This document shows, piece by piece, positions 1 through 8,042 of a DNA stretch of 10,929 nucleotides. Numbering within the stretch: position 1 is the first letter of the stretch; the number at the start of each line of letters is the position of its first letter. The notes beneath the pieces are model-generated. The model worked only from the letters and a program-made list of their open reading frames with translations, ran no database searches and was not told the origin of the DNA. The DNA comes from Jimgerdemannia flammicorona (lineage: Eukaryota > Mucoromycota > Endogonomycetes > Endogonales > Endogonaceae), in contig RBNI01006838.1 in the NCBI GenBank assembly GCA_003990745.1, forward strand, positions 1 to 10,929. Direction: 5' to 3'. Both the position numbers and the translations under genes were made by a program.

Positions 1-194
1 TTTTTTATAGTCACTTGGACTCCCTTTATTAACGCGTCTATAGTAAGAGTAATACATCCTGAACCCTCAACCTATCCCACAAGGACCCCCCCCCTCCATA
101 GTACCTGCCAATGACACCCCATCTGCCCTCACCACAACTCTCCCACCACTTTTCTCTACAATCCTCCGTACTAGTCCCATACGTCCCCCTCCCT
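1..194. other. Unassigned left flank, CpG-bearing
   Basis: No gene is recognised here. The block has no visible similarity to the part of the right LTR (about 8355-8548) that should lie here if the left LTR were complete. It keeps several CpG dinucleotides (near 32-36, 166 and 182), whereas the element body has almost none. Read on the minus strand it carries an AATAAAG at about 25-31 and ends in a short A-run at 1-6, which could be the 3' end of something else. An open minus frame runs from the LTR into this block, but the LTR part is non-coding, so I do not call it a gene. Confidence 0.4.
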
Positions 195-474
195 TGGGGC
201 TTGTGATTGCGACCTTTGTCAGGTAGTTTGTTGGCAAAAACATCTTTGTGATCAGGACCTCAATTACTAGGCAATGATCAGTAGCTGTGGCAACTATTGC
301 TACAGCACCAATTGTTAGAGATAAGCTGGATATCATTTTTCATATCGTTTTGCATCATTCGTAATATCGTATGCTGTGCTTCATTTGTATGATGACGTCA
401 TCACTCACTGGGTCATGTGATCACTCATCACTCATTGTATCCCATCTGTTCACTTGCTTGTTCATTCTATTACA
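195..474 (-). repeat. Partial 3' LTR (U3 part)
   Basis: About 280 bases align with 8549-8817 of the right LTR, starting around 195-201 and ending in the same terminal ATTACA at 474. Differences between the copies are nearly all transitions, plus a short gap near 370-385. A polypurine tract abuts the end at 475, as expected for the start of a 3' LTR read on the minus strand. The counterpart of the right LTR's promoter, R and U5 is missing: the sequence left of about 195 is unrelated. The LTR is therefore truncated or interrupted here. Confidence 0.9.
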
Positions 475-487
475 TCCTTCCCACCTT
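475..487 (-). other. Polypurine tract (plus-strand primer)
   Basis: On the minus strand this reads AAGGTGGGAAGGA directly before the first base of the 3' LTR (TGTAATAG). A purine run in this position primes second-strand DNA synthesis in LTR elements. The stop codon of the third ORF (486-488) overlaps its upstream edge. Confidence 0.85.
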
Positions 488-1331
488 AGAAATCAATGTC
501 CTCATTGATTCAGAAATTGAGAGCCAGGGGAGAGAAAGGTGGGGAATCCTCCTCAGGGTTGTTGGCATCTTCTTCAGTAGCAGGGGGGGTGGTGGTTGCT
601 GATGGCTCGCTGTCCAGGATGGAGAAGTCAATGAGGTCTGCAAATGGTTCTTGTATGGAGATGGGTGCTGGTGTAGGGGTTCTCCATCTGATGCAGTTGG
701 GGCCATCCAAGTAGGGTTCTTGATCTTCATGCCTGGGAATATCCATTCAGATAGGTGGTCCTTCAAAGAGGTCAGAGAGGCCTTAGAGCCATTGGTCTGA
801 GTTGTCATTCAGGAGGAGGCTCCAGTAGGGTTCACAGTCAGTGGACTTGAGAGGGATCCAGGAGTTGGCTTCTTGGGCTACCTTGATCTCTAGTTTGTCA
901 ACCTCAAAGAAGGAGAGGTTCTGGATGTCCTTCAGTTGGACATAGTTGAGGTTGGAGATTGCAAAGGGTACATGGTACATGATTCGATGGACCTTCTTGG
1001 CAAGTCTTTGCTCGCTTCCATCCAGGTGGGTCCAATCAGAGATTTGGTCCATGGGTAGGTCCTTTGCTCATTGAAGGAGTTGGTGGCCAATCTCGTATTC
1101 ATGCCAGATCTCTAGATAGCTGGTGGCAAGGTAGGCTCTTTCGATGACTTCTCAGCAGTTGAGAACATAGTGTCCTAGGTCCTGGCTGGAGAGGTCAAGG
1201 GCCTCTGAGTGGTGGTTCCTTCCTTGGATAGCAACCTGGATGTATCCAAAGAGGCAGTCAACCTGGCTTGGGAGGGGCCAACTATGGTGGGCAGTTTGGT
1301 GGCAGTTAGCTTGGCTGTGGGTAGTGGGCAT
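486..1331 (-). pseudogene. Third ORF downstream of pol, unknown function, decayed
   Basis: From an ATG at 1331-1329, one frame runs 281 codons to a TAA at 486-488 that touches the polypurine tract. It is interrupted only by five nonsense codons (1152-1154, 1068-1070, 783-785, 747-749, 510-512), four of them TGA. There is no frameshift, and the pattern of decay matches pol. An in-frame TAA lies a few codons upstream of the ATG. The first half is rich in His, Gln, Leu and aromatic residues. The last 80 residues are Pro/Ser/Thr-rich and acidic. I see no signal peptide, membrane segment or known enzyme motif, so despite its env-like position it does not look like an envelope protein. A TATA-like box lies 65 bases upstream. 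I do not recognise the family. Reality of the former gene is likely; function is unknown. Confidence 0.7.
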
Positions 1332-1975
1332 TCTTATCTTGTCTTTTCTTTATGGAGAGAGGGGGATGAGAGTTGTGGGGTATTTTTGCCTTGGGTATTT
1401 ATACTTATTCACCTCTCTGGTGTAATCTTCCTTTGGTCATGCTTTTTGGCAAAATGTATGACCTATTGCTATAAGTAGGGCATATGTTAGTCATATGAGA
1501 AAATCCTGATTTTAAAGATATCGTCACTCATAGTTGTGGTTACACAGGGTTAATGGGTCTTGGTCCTCTTTTTTTTTGTCTGGTTGGCACATTTGTGAGG
1601 ACTGGCCATCCTTGTCTAGGGTGAGGACTCTCATTGTCATGGCTGGGGGTTTGAACCTCTCGGAAATAGACTTTTCTTGTAATCCGAGGCAATTCCTAGT
1701 AACAATATCTGTCATGTGGATGGACTTAGACTGGTTTCGACATTGTCGACTTTCCTAAGTTTCACATGAAGCATCCGTCATCATCTAGCGGAGATGACAC
1801 AGATGGCATAAAATGGGATTGTTTAAATGTGTTTTGCTGTACTGTACTAGATTGTTCTTTTGCTCAGGTATCTTCTTGTTGGTTATCCATAGTGTTCCTT
1901 TTTCTGCAATGTTCAGTATTATATGTTTCCAGATAAAATATGTAGTATCCTTCTGCTCACTATGGGCTCCAATAC
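1332..1975. other. Spacer between pol and third ORF
   Basis: In the pol sense this stretch is full of stops in all three frames and I see no protein match. It holds the TATA-like box for the third ORF (1396-1403) and two short inverted repeats: TCGACA/TGTCGA with a one-base loop at about 1736-1748, and TCATCT/AGATGA with a five-base loop at 1781-1797. Short plus-strand open frames here have no supporting features. Confidence 0.55.
1393..1404 (-). promoter_or_regulatory. Putative internal TATA box for the third ORF
   Basis: The minus strand reads GTATAAATACCC. The same 12 bases occur in the LTR at 8484-8495, in the expected promoter place. The box ends 65 bases before the third ORF's ATG, so a start about 25-30 bases downstream would leave a leader of roughly 35-40 bases. 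That the box works is inference. Confidence 0.5.
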
Positions 1976-2257
1976 TTAGAGCTGTAGTTCTTTTCTTTTC
2001 TGGGGAGTGAGTGTTTCCATGTAGTCCTGGAGGGCTTCGTGTACATTCTTCAGAGCTTCTTCTTTTTCCCAGGTAGTGTCATGGGTGGGGTAACCCTTCC
2101 ACTTGATCAGGAAAAACCGCTTGACTGTTTTGGGATATTTGCGGACCTTGTGGTCAAGTACTTCCTCAATTTCGAATTCCTCATGATCATTGATTCTAAT
2201 TGGGGGTGGTGGTGGAACTGTATGCTCAGAGAATGGGTTCTCATAGTAGTCTACCAA
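1976..2257 (-). pseudogene. Pol C-terminus: chromodomain
   Basis: This is the last part of the polyprotein, about 93 residues, and has no internal stop. After a proline run (codons 15-19) comes a chromodomain at about codons 27-82: a FEIEEVL strand, then LIKWKGY, then TTWE and a C-terminal helix. These carry the aromatic positions that bind methylated histone tails in chromodomains. In chromoviruses this domain follows the integrase and directs insertion to heterochromatin. The polyprotein ends at the TAA at 1976-1978. The domain itself looks well kept, but the upstream frame is broken in many places. Confidence 0.93.
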
Positions 2258-3519
2258 TTGGCTGATATGGAATACTGGGTGTACTCAGATATTGTGGGGA
2301 AGTTGCAACTTATAGTTGACTTTGCTGATTTTTTCCATGATCTTGTATGGTCTAATTCTTCTAGCATGGAGTTTCTTGGCTGGTTGTTATGCTAGGGTGT
2401 CTGGGTGGAGGTGGTCTATTCTAAGCATGACCATGTCACCAATATTGTAGGAGGCTTCTCTTTGCTTCAAGTTTGCATACTTGGTCTGGTAGTCTTGTGC
2501 TTCGATGAGAGCATCTCTTGTCATTTGGGTAAGGTCAGAAATGGTCTCGGCCAGATCTTGGGCTGCTGGGACTGCTGATTTCACAGTAGTACTCGAGGTC
2601 CTTGGGTGTTGACCATGGTTCAGGAAAAATAGAGTCTTCTTTGTAGAGGTTTGCTGACTGTTGTTGTAGGCGAACTCGGCATGGGCTAGGTACTTGTCCC
2701 AATCATTTTGCTTGTAACAGCAGAAGATGCTAAGCATCCATTTGAGAGTCCTATTGGTTCACTTGGTTTGACTGTCAGTCTGAGGGTGGTAGGCAGTAGA
2801 GAACTTCAGCTTGGTTCTATGGAGGGAGAAAAATGCCTTCCAGAAGTTACTTGTGAACTTGGCATCTTGGTCAGATACAATAGTGCTAGGCATGCTATGT
2901 AGCCTGAATACTTGATTGAGGAAAATCAAAGCAATCTCTGGTGCTGTAGCAGTGGTCTTGGTGGGTACAAAATGGGCTTGTTTACTTAGGCAGTCCATGA
3001 ATACCACAATGGCATCCCATCCTGCCTTGGTCTTGGGGAGTTGGACAATGAAGTTCATTGCAATCTGGTCCCAGTTGTGACTCAGGATAGGCAAGGGTTG
3101 CAGGAGTCCTGCTGGTAGCTTGTTACTACTTTTGAACCTTTGGCACATCTCGTATGAGGCTACAAAGTCTTTGATGTCCTTGGTCATCTTTGGCCAGTAG
3201 AACTCTCTTGAGAGGAGGTTGTAGGTCTTTTCGAAACCAAAGTGTCCTGCTGCAGGAGTATCATGGAGTTCCTGCATGATCTTGAGTTGCAGAGTATCAT
3301 TGTTGGGTACAACCACTCTGTTATAGTCTCTATAGATAAGTCCATCACAGTAAGTGAATCTCTTGGCCATTTGCCTCATGGGTTCTGAGACCTCAGCCTC
3401 TGGGTCTTGGCAGAATTGAAGGAAATTTGTCAGGGGGCTGTCTTGCTGGTAGCCATCCTTGATCATCTGGGTGAGGTCTCCAATTACCTCGACCATGAAG
3501 ACAAGTTCATCTTCCATAT
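2258..3519 (-). pseudogene. Integrase, catalytically dead
   Basis: Integrase inserts the cDNA into the genome. The zinc-binding HHCC site shows both His (LHD and GHFG) and the last Cys (EMCQ), but the first Cys is Tyr. The DDE core has DX35E spacing. The first Asp is Asn (codon at 3053-3055), the second Asp survives in SDQDAKF, and the Glu is Lys (codon at 2762-2764), followed at once by a TGA at 2759-2761 where family members have Arg. Further stops are at 2387-2389 (TAA) and 2285-2287 (TGA). The GPY/F module near 2340-2350 reads RPY. All the substituted residues fit G-to-A or C-to-T changes. The reading frame is otherwise continuous with RNase H and the chromodomain. Confidence 0.93.
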
Positions 3520-3869
3520 ACCTGGAGAAACCATCAGCCACATGGTTGGTTTTGCCTGGAATATACTTGATTTCTATATCAAAGTTGACAATGATTTCCA
3601 TCCAGCAGGCTTGTCTGTGGGTCAGCATGGGCTGTGTATGAATATACTGCAGGGCATGGTGATTAGTGTAGGCCACAAATAGTTGTCCTAGGAGGAAATG
3701 GCGCCATTCCTGGAGTGCAGTAACAATGGCCAAGAGTTCCTTTTCATGGGTGGTATACTGGGTCTCAGCTGGCTTGAGCTTTTGGGAAAGGTAGGCTACT
3801 GGGCAGTCTTCTTGGCTGAGTACTTCTCCAATAGCAATGTCAGAGGCATCTGTGGTCAGAGTGAATGGT
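3520..3869 (-). pseudogene. RNase H domain, one catalytic Asp lost
   Basis: RNase H removes the RNA strand during reverse transcription. The domain shows the TDAS block carrying the first catalytic Asp, the HEKELLA block with the catalytic Glu, and a YTNHHAL block where the family has TDHHAL. Its Asp codon has become AAT (3662-3664), a G-to-A change. The tether that follows contains the family motif YIPGKTNHVAD before the integrase. The frame is open throughout, so the loss is a missense change, not a truncation. Confidence 0.92.
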
Positions 3870-4939
3870 CTGGTAGGGTCAGGTGCAATTAGCACTGGGG
3901 CCTTGGTAAAAAGTCTCTTGAGATAGTCCATAGCCAGGGTGCATTCAGGGGTCCATTCAGCTTTGATGTTCACTCCTTTGTAGGTCAGGCTGGTTAATAG
4001 AGCTGCAATAGCAGAGTATCCTTGGATAAACCTTCGGTAATAACCGGCAATATCCAGAAAGTGCTGGAGTAGCTTGAGGGTAGTAGGAATAGGGATACCC
4101 TTAAGGGCTGATACCTTTTGGGGGTCCACATTGATACCTTCAGCAGAGATGATGTGTCATAGGTACTCAATCTGGTCTTGATAGAACTTATACTTGCTCA
4201 TCTTGGCATAGAGCTGGTATTCTCACAGGAGGGTCAGTACCTGTCTGAGGTGGGTGTAGTGTAGCTCCACTGTCTCACTGTAGATTAGTATATTGTCAAT
4301 ATACACAAGGACACAGATGTTGATGAGTGGTCCAAAGATGTCATTCATCAGATACTGGAATGTTGCTAGTACATTGGTCAATCTAAAAGGTATGACTCAG
4401 AACTGGTAGTGTCCAAACCATGTTCGGAAAGCTGTCTTCTCAATGTCCTTCTCATCAATGAGAATCTGGTGGTAGCCATTTCACAAGTCCAGTAGAGAAA
4501 AGGTCTTGGCCTTGAAAATTTGGTATAGTAACTCATCAATCCTAGGTAAGGTATACCAGTTCTTGATAGTGATCTTGTTGAGGGCTCTGTAGTCAATACA
4601 CATTCACAGAGAGCCATCCTTCTTCTTGACAAATAGAATAGGGGCTCCAAATGGAGAGCAGCTGGGTTCAATGTATTCTTAAGCTAGTAGTTTGGTCAAT
4701 TTATCCTTGAGGGTCTTGAGCTCAGGTTGGGCCAGTTAGTAGATACTCTTGTATGGGGGTTCAGATCCTGGAATAAGATCAATTCCATGTTGGATTTGGT
4801 ACTTGGGTGAAAGTCCTTGGGGGTCTTGGAATATATCTTGGAATTCTTCAAACAGTTCTTGAGCTTCTGTTGGAATTGGGCTACTTGTAGCTTCAGTGAC
4901 TTCTTGTACTGTACAGATGAAGTAGGTGTTTCCCTTTTT
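3870..4939 (-). pseudogene. Reverse transcriptase with thumb/connection, decayed
   Basis: Reverse transcriptase copies element RNA into DNA. Visible in order are the PSCSPFGAPILFVKKKDGS block, [22 protein letters not shown] (first catalytic Asp kept), NGYHQI, the PFRLTN/TFQ block and YIDN at 4292-4303, where the active-site YIDD has lost its second Asp. The thumb and connection follow (SAEGINVDPQKV, AGYYRRFI). In-frame stops are at 4736-4738, 4679-4681, 4604-4606, 4481-4483, 4397-4399, 4223-4225 and 4157-4159. The TGA stops mostly fall on arginines conserved in the family. No frameshift is present. Family assignment is secure; the enzyme is inactive. Confidence 0.95.
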
Positions 4940-5341
4940 TTAAGAGAGTCTCTTCATTTGAATGGCAGAGATGATTTCGATTCCTTGGTGGTTGGTACCT
5001 TCCTGGGGTGTCAGGGTGATCTTTCTGCCTTCATGAGTCAGGTTAACCTCATTGGTTCTCCAGTTGATATCTGGGTTGTGCTGGGTCAAACAGGCTTTTT
5101 CTAAGATAATATCTTGTCCTGAGAGGTCTACAATGCTGAAGTCCAACTTCTCTTGATATTTGCTAATCTTGAGCAAAAGATCTTCGCAGATCTTGGTCAA
5201 TGGTGCAGTTTTTCCATCACCAAAGGTAACACTTCTTTTCTCAGTGGCTGGTCTGCTTCGGGCTCCAATCCTCTTAGCAGTCTTAGTGCTGATGTAGTTT
5301 CCAGTAGCACCACTATCAAGTAAGACATTGACATTCTATCT
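4940..5341 (-). pseudogene. Retropepsin-like aspartic protease
   Basis: The protease cleaves the polyprotein. The active-site block reads LLDSGATGNYIS with DSGAT at 5303-5317, intact. A second strand, IVDLSGQDIIL (to about 5102), matches the family's hydrophobic-hydrophobic-Gly block, but the expected Gly is Glu (GAA), again a G-to-A change. It continues into the typical TQHNPDINW segment. The domain is bounded by a TAG at 5336-5338 just before it and a TAA at 4940-4942 after it, both explicable as former Gln codons. It is in the same frame as the dUTPase upstream and the reverse transcriptase downstream. Confidence 0.88.
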
Positions 5342-5692
5342 GTGGACTTGGCCTGTGAACTTGATGCAACTATCCTCCTTCTTGATGGTATTGAGCTCTT
5401 TATCTTCATTGTTGTCCCAATTGCTATCAGTCTCCTTGAAGTCAGTTTCTTCCCATCTTTCATAAGGAGGGTTGTCTTGTTTGGATTCCTCAGTCTGTTG
5501 GGCTTGGTTTCTTTCAGAGTTGATTTTGAAAACCTTGAAGAGGTATGCATGGCATTCACTAATATGTTCCATACAGTACATTTGAATAAAATGAGGGCAT
5601 CATCCACATGGTGCATAACCATCTGTAATTCTCTTATACTAGTTTTCATCATCTTCCTTCATGGTAGTGACCTTTTAACTGGGAGGTTTGTT
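5342..5692 (-). pseudogene. Linker with Cys/His cluster between dUTPase and protease
   Basis: About 117 codons join the dUTPase to the protease in one frame. The first third has a Cys/His cluster, C-X2-C-X7-C-X2-H-X3-C-H (Cys codons starting 5608, 5599, 5575 and 5554; His 5566 and 5551), which could bind zinc. One residue inside the first CXXC is a TGA (5600-5602). The rest is charged and low-complexity, rich in Glu, Lys, Asp and Asn. Stops at 5650-5652 region (TAA/TAG) precede the cluster. I do not recognise the segment. A short zinc-binding module is an inference from spacing only. Confidence 0.55.
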
Positions 5693-6106
5693 GGTTGATC
5701 CAAACCCTTTCTTGCCACGGTCTGTCTGGAAGAGTTTGGGGACTTCTTCAATGGTGAGATCTTGACAGATTTCTTCAATGATTGCTTGGGCAATTCTTTG
5801 GCCTGTTTTGACTTCAAATGATGTGTCTCTAAAATTTCACAAGATGATATGGATTTCACCAGTAAATCCTTGATCAACTACTCCTCCTCCTAGTCCAATA
5901 TTGAACTCTTTGGCTAGGCTGCTTCACTCAGTAAGGCAGATGTATGTTCCTTTGGGAGCTTGCATTGCAATTCCTATTCACACTGTAGCATTGGTACTTG
6001 GTGGAATAGTGAGGTCTTGGCTGCTGTAGAGGTCATATCCAGCATTGGTTGGGTGGGCCTTAGTGGGGATGGTAGCCTTGTACCATATCTTCTGTACTTT
6101 GATGAC
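5693..6106 (-). pseudogene. dUTPase domain (trimeric type) inside gag-pol
   Basis: dUTPase hydrolyses dUTP to dUMP and pyrophosphate, keeping uracil out of new DNA. All five family motifs are present in order and with normal spacing over about 138 codons: motif 1 AGYDLY (6026-6043), motif 2 around PKGTY..SSLA (5912-5956), motif 3 GGVVDQGFTGEI (5852-5887) with the catalytic Asp, motif 4 KTGQRIAQAI (5780-5809), and motif 5 GKKGFGST (5693-5716), the glycine-rich C-terminal arm. Motif 3 has Phe where many members have Tyr. Three TGA codons (5978-5980, 5924-5926, 5837-5839) break it, one of them at the conserved motif 2 arginine. It shares its frame with the zinc knuckle upstream and the protease downstream, so it was part of the polyprotein. 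The order nucleocapsid-dUTPase-protease matches betaretroviruses. Confidence 0.93.
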
Positions 6107-7950
6107 ATTCTTGGGGTTCTTCTTTCCTGGACCTTCTCCAATGACAGTAATGTTCTGGTTACTGGGTTTGCCTATTCTGTTCTTCTTCTCAGAGCATCTG
6201 ACTGAGATGTGTCCTGCCTTCTTGCAGATGAAGCATAATCCTTTTTCACGAAGCTGCTTCTTCTCATCCTCAGTGAGAGGTCTGGGTCCTCTGGGGTTTC
6301 GCTGGTTCCTTTGATCATTCCTCAGGTCATATCTTTGGTCATTTCTCCTGGTAGGATTCCTCCTATCTTGGTTATCCTTCTTGTGTTCTTTATTTTATGG
6401 AGCTTGTGCAGCAAGGATTTCACAAGCTCTTCTTTGTACTTAGGCAAAGCACCATGAGTAGTGGGGGCATCCTTGGGGAAGACCTTGTTCCTTGATCTTC
6501 TGGGTGAGCCAGTCTGGTAGGGCTGCAAAAAGATGGTTGGCTCTGGTACCATTGATGGCCAAATTGTTTTCCTGGTAGGTAAGTCCAACAGTTTGAGATA
6601 GGCATCCATTCTGGTGGCAAAGGTCTCTAGGTCTTCTTTGCTATTCTTTTGGAACTTCATCTGAGACAGTTTGTTCCAAGTTTCTTATATGTAGGCTGCA
6701 TTTTGGAATTTGGTCAGTAGCAAGGCCTTTAGTCCTGGGCCTGCTTCGTAGTCATCTGAACCTGGTCTATTGTTGGCAGGTACTTGTCCATTGACTTGAG
6801 GGCGGGCTTTCCAGATTACTGGGTGTTGTTCCAGGGTATGCCAGAATTTGGCTGCTGTTCTAGTGAAGAATATGGCTACTGTTTCTACTTGTGCTGCTGA
6901 TGTGGCAAACAGCTGTTGGAGGGTGCTGTTCTGGTTATTGGTGAGCATTCCTATAGGTACTCGGTTGTCATTCCATTGATTTGCTCAGTAGCCTGTGTCA
7001 ACTGCATTGATGAAGTTTTCAATATCACTGTTTTTTCCACTGAATGTTGGGATTTGCAAGGTCTTGGTTGGCTTATTCTGTTCAGCAATCTGTCCTACTA
7101 TCCCTGCTAGTGCTGCTAGCTGGGTAGTCAGTACTGCAATATTGATATCTACCATTGTGTTAACTATTGGTGGTGGGTCTGTTGGGGTAGATTCTCCTGA
7201 AGATTGTTCTGCTTAGTGGGGTTGTGGTGCTGTATGACTTGGGGTTACTTGATTCCCAGATATTAAGTCAAAGAGTCCTGTGAGAGAGGGTAAACCAAAC
7301 CTCTGTATAGGTGGCTGTGTTGGTTCTGGGATCTGATCTTCTTGACCTGTGGTCCCTTGGTAAATTCCTAGGCCTGCTGTTCCTCATTGGCTATTGTCAG
7401 ACTGGTAACCTATAGAGTCTTTGTCTAACTCCCTTCCCTGATGAGATAGTGCAACCTCATACTGACTAGGTCCTTCAAAGAGGATATCAGTCTCTGGCTA
7501 GATAGATGGGCCTGCTTCTTGTTCAGCAGTAGGGGATAGTTGGCCTGCTTGCTCATTCTCATACCTAGTTATAGCAGAGGCATAGTATACAACTAGCCTG
7601 TAGTAGAGGGAGGTCTTGGTAGGGGTATGATGATATCTGTCAGAGGCAATCCACTCGGTAGCTGCTTCTCTTGCAGCAGGGGGTGTGATATAATCTAAAA
7701 AATCCTGGGTGGCTGCAGCAGTAGATTCTGGGGTCCTAGTGGTTCTAATGTGTCCTCAGAGGAGTTTGTAGAACCTACGGTGGCTAACAATATTCCTAAG
7801 TCCTGGGTGGTATGTCCTAAAGGCCTAGTATAGATCCTTGTAAGCCTGGTCAATTACAAGCTGGTGGGTCCCTGTGTCTGTGGTTTCTTAGTACCACCTG
7901 GTCCTAATGGCAAGAGCTTCTCTGGCTCTGGTTTGAGAATCCACAGTTAT
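6107..7950 (-). pseudogene. gag: capsid-like region and nucleocapsid zinc knuckle
   Basis: Gag forms the particle and binds RNA. One frame runs from about 7950 to about 6590, then continues one frame over to the zinc knuckle, so a small indel lies at roughly 6586-6598. The N-terminal part (7950-7500) is basic and aromatic and is not recognised. A Gln/Pro-rich linker follows (7500-7160). The capsid-like part contains FSGKNSDIENFINAV, KFWHTL and, after the shift, LPDWLTQKI. A basic Arg/Asn/Gln-rich stretch leads to a perfect CX2CX4HX4C knuckle, CFICKKAGHISVRC, at 6194-6235. About ten nonsense codons interrupt it. No ATG is in frame near the 5' end; an ATA at 7948-7950, 80 bases after the primer-binding site, may be the decayed start. 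Confidence 0.8.
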
Positions 7951-8030
7951 TTCTGGGGGTTACTCCTGTCTAAGGTTGGTCTTATTCTAACTTCAAGAGT
8001 GTGTTCTTTGGTACCTTCTTGGCTGGTAAA

Positions 8031-8042
8031 CTGCTGCTACCA
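8031..8042 (-). other. Primer-binding site, initiator tRNA-Met type
   Basis: The minus strand reads TGGTAGCAGCAG, three bases after the LTR end. Its first nine bases match the complement of the 3' end of eukaryotic initiator methionine tRNA (TGGTAGCAG as I recall it). This tRNA is a common primer for Ty3/gypsy elements. The last bases may have mutated. Confidence 0.65.

Noticed and set aside
67..336. Minus-strand open frame of 89 codons across the left LTR border
   Set aside because: More than half is LTR U3. The other LTR has a similar open stretch only because the DNA is homologous, and the frame continues into unrelated flank.
486..1331. Third ORF as an envelope gene (errantivirus or retrovirus-like)
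   Set aside because: No signal peptide, fusion peptide, furin-like site or membrane anchor can be seen.
4378..4671. Open frame on the minus strand over the RT active region
   Set aside because: It is in another frame than the clear reverse-transcriptase motifs; a shadow.
5197..5652. 151-codon open minus frame over the linker and protease
   Set aside because: The protease DSGAT motif and the dUTPase are in a different frame; a shadow.
2285..5980. UGA read as an amino acid (variant genetic code or readthrough)
   Set aside because: TAA and TAG stops also occur in the same frame, and catalytic residues are lost by the same kind of transition. Deamination of CGA explains the TGA codons more simply.
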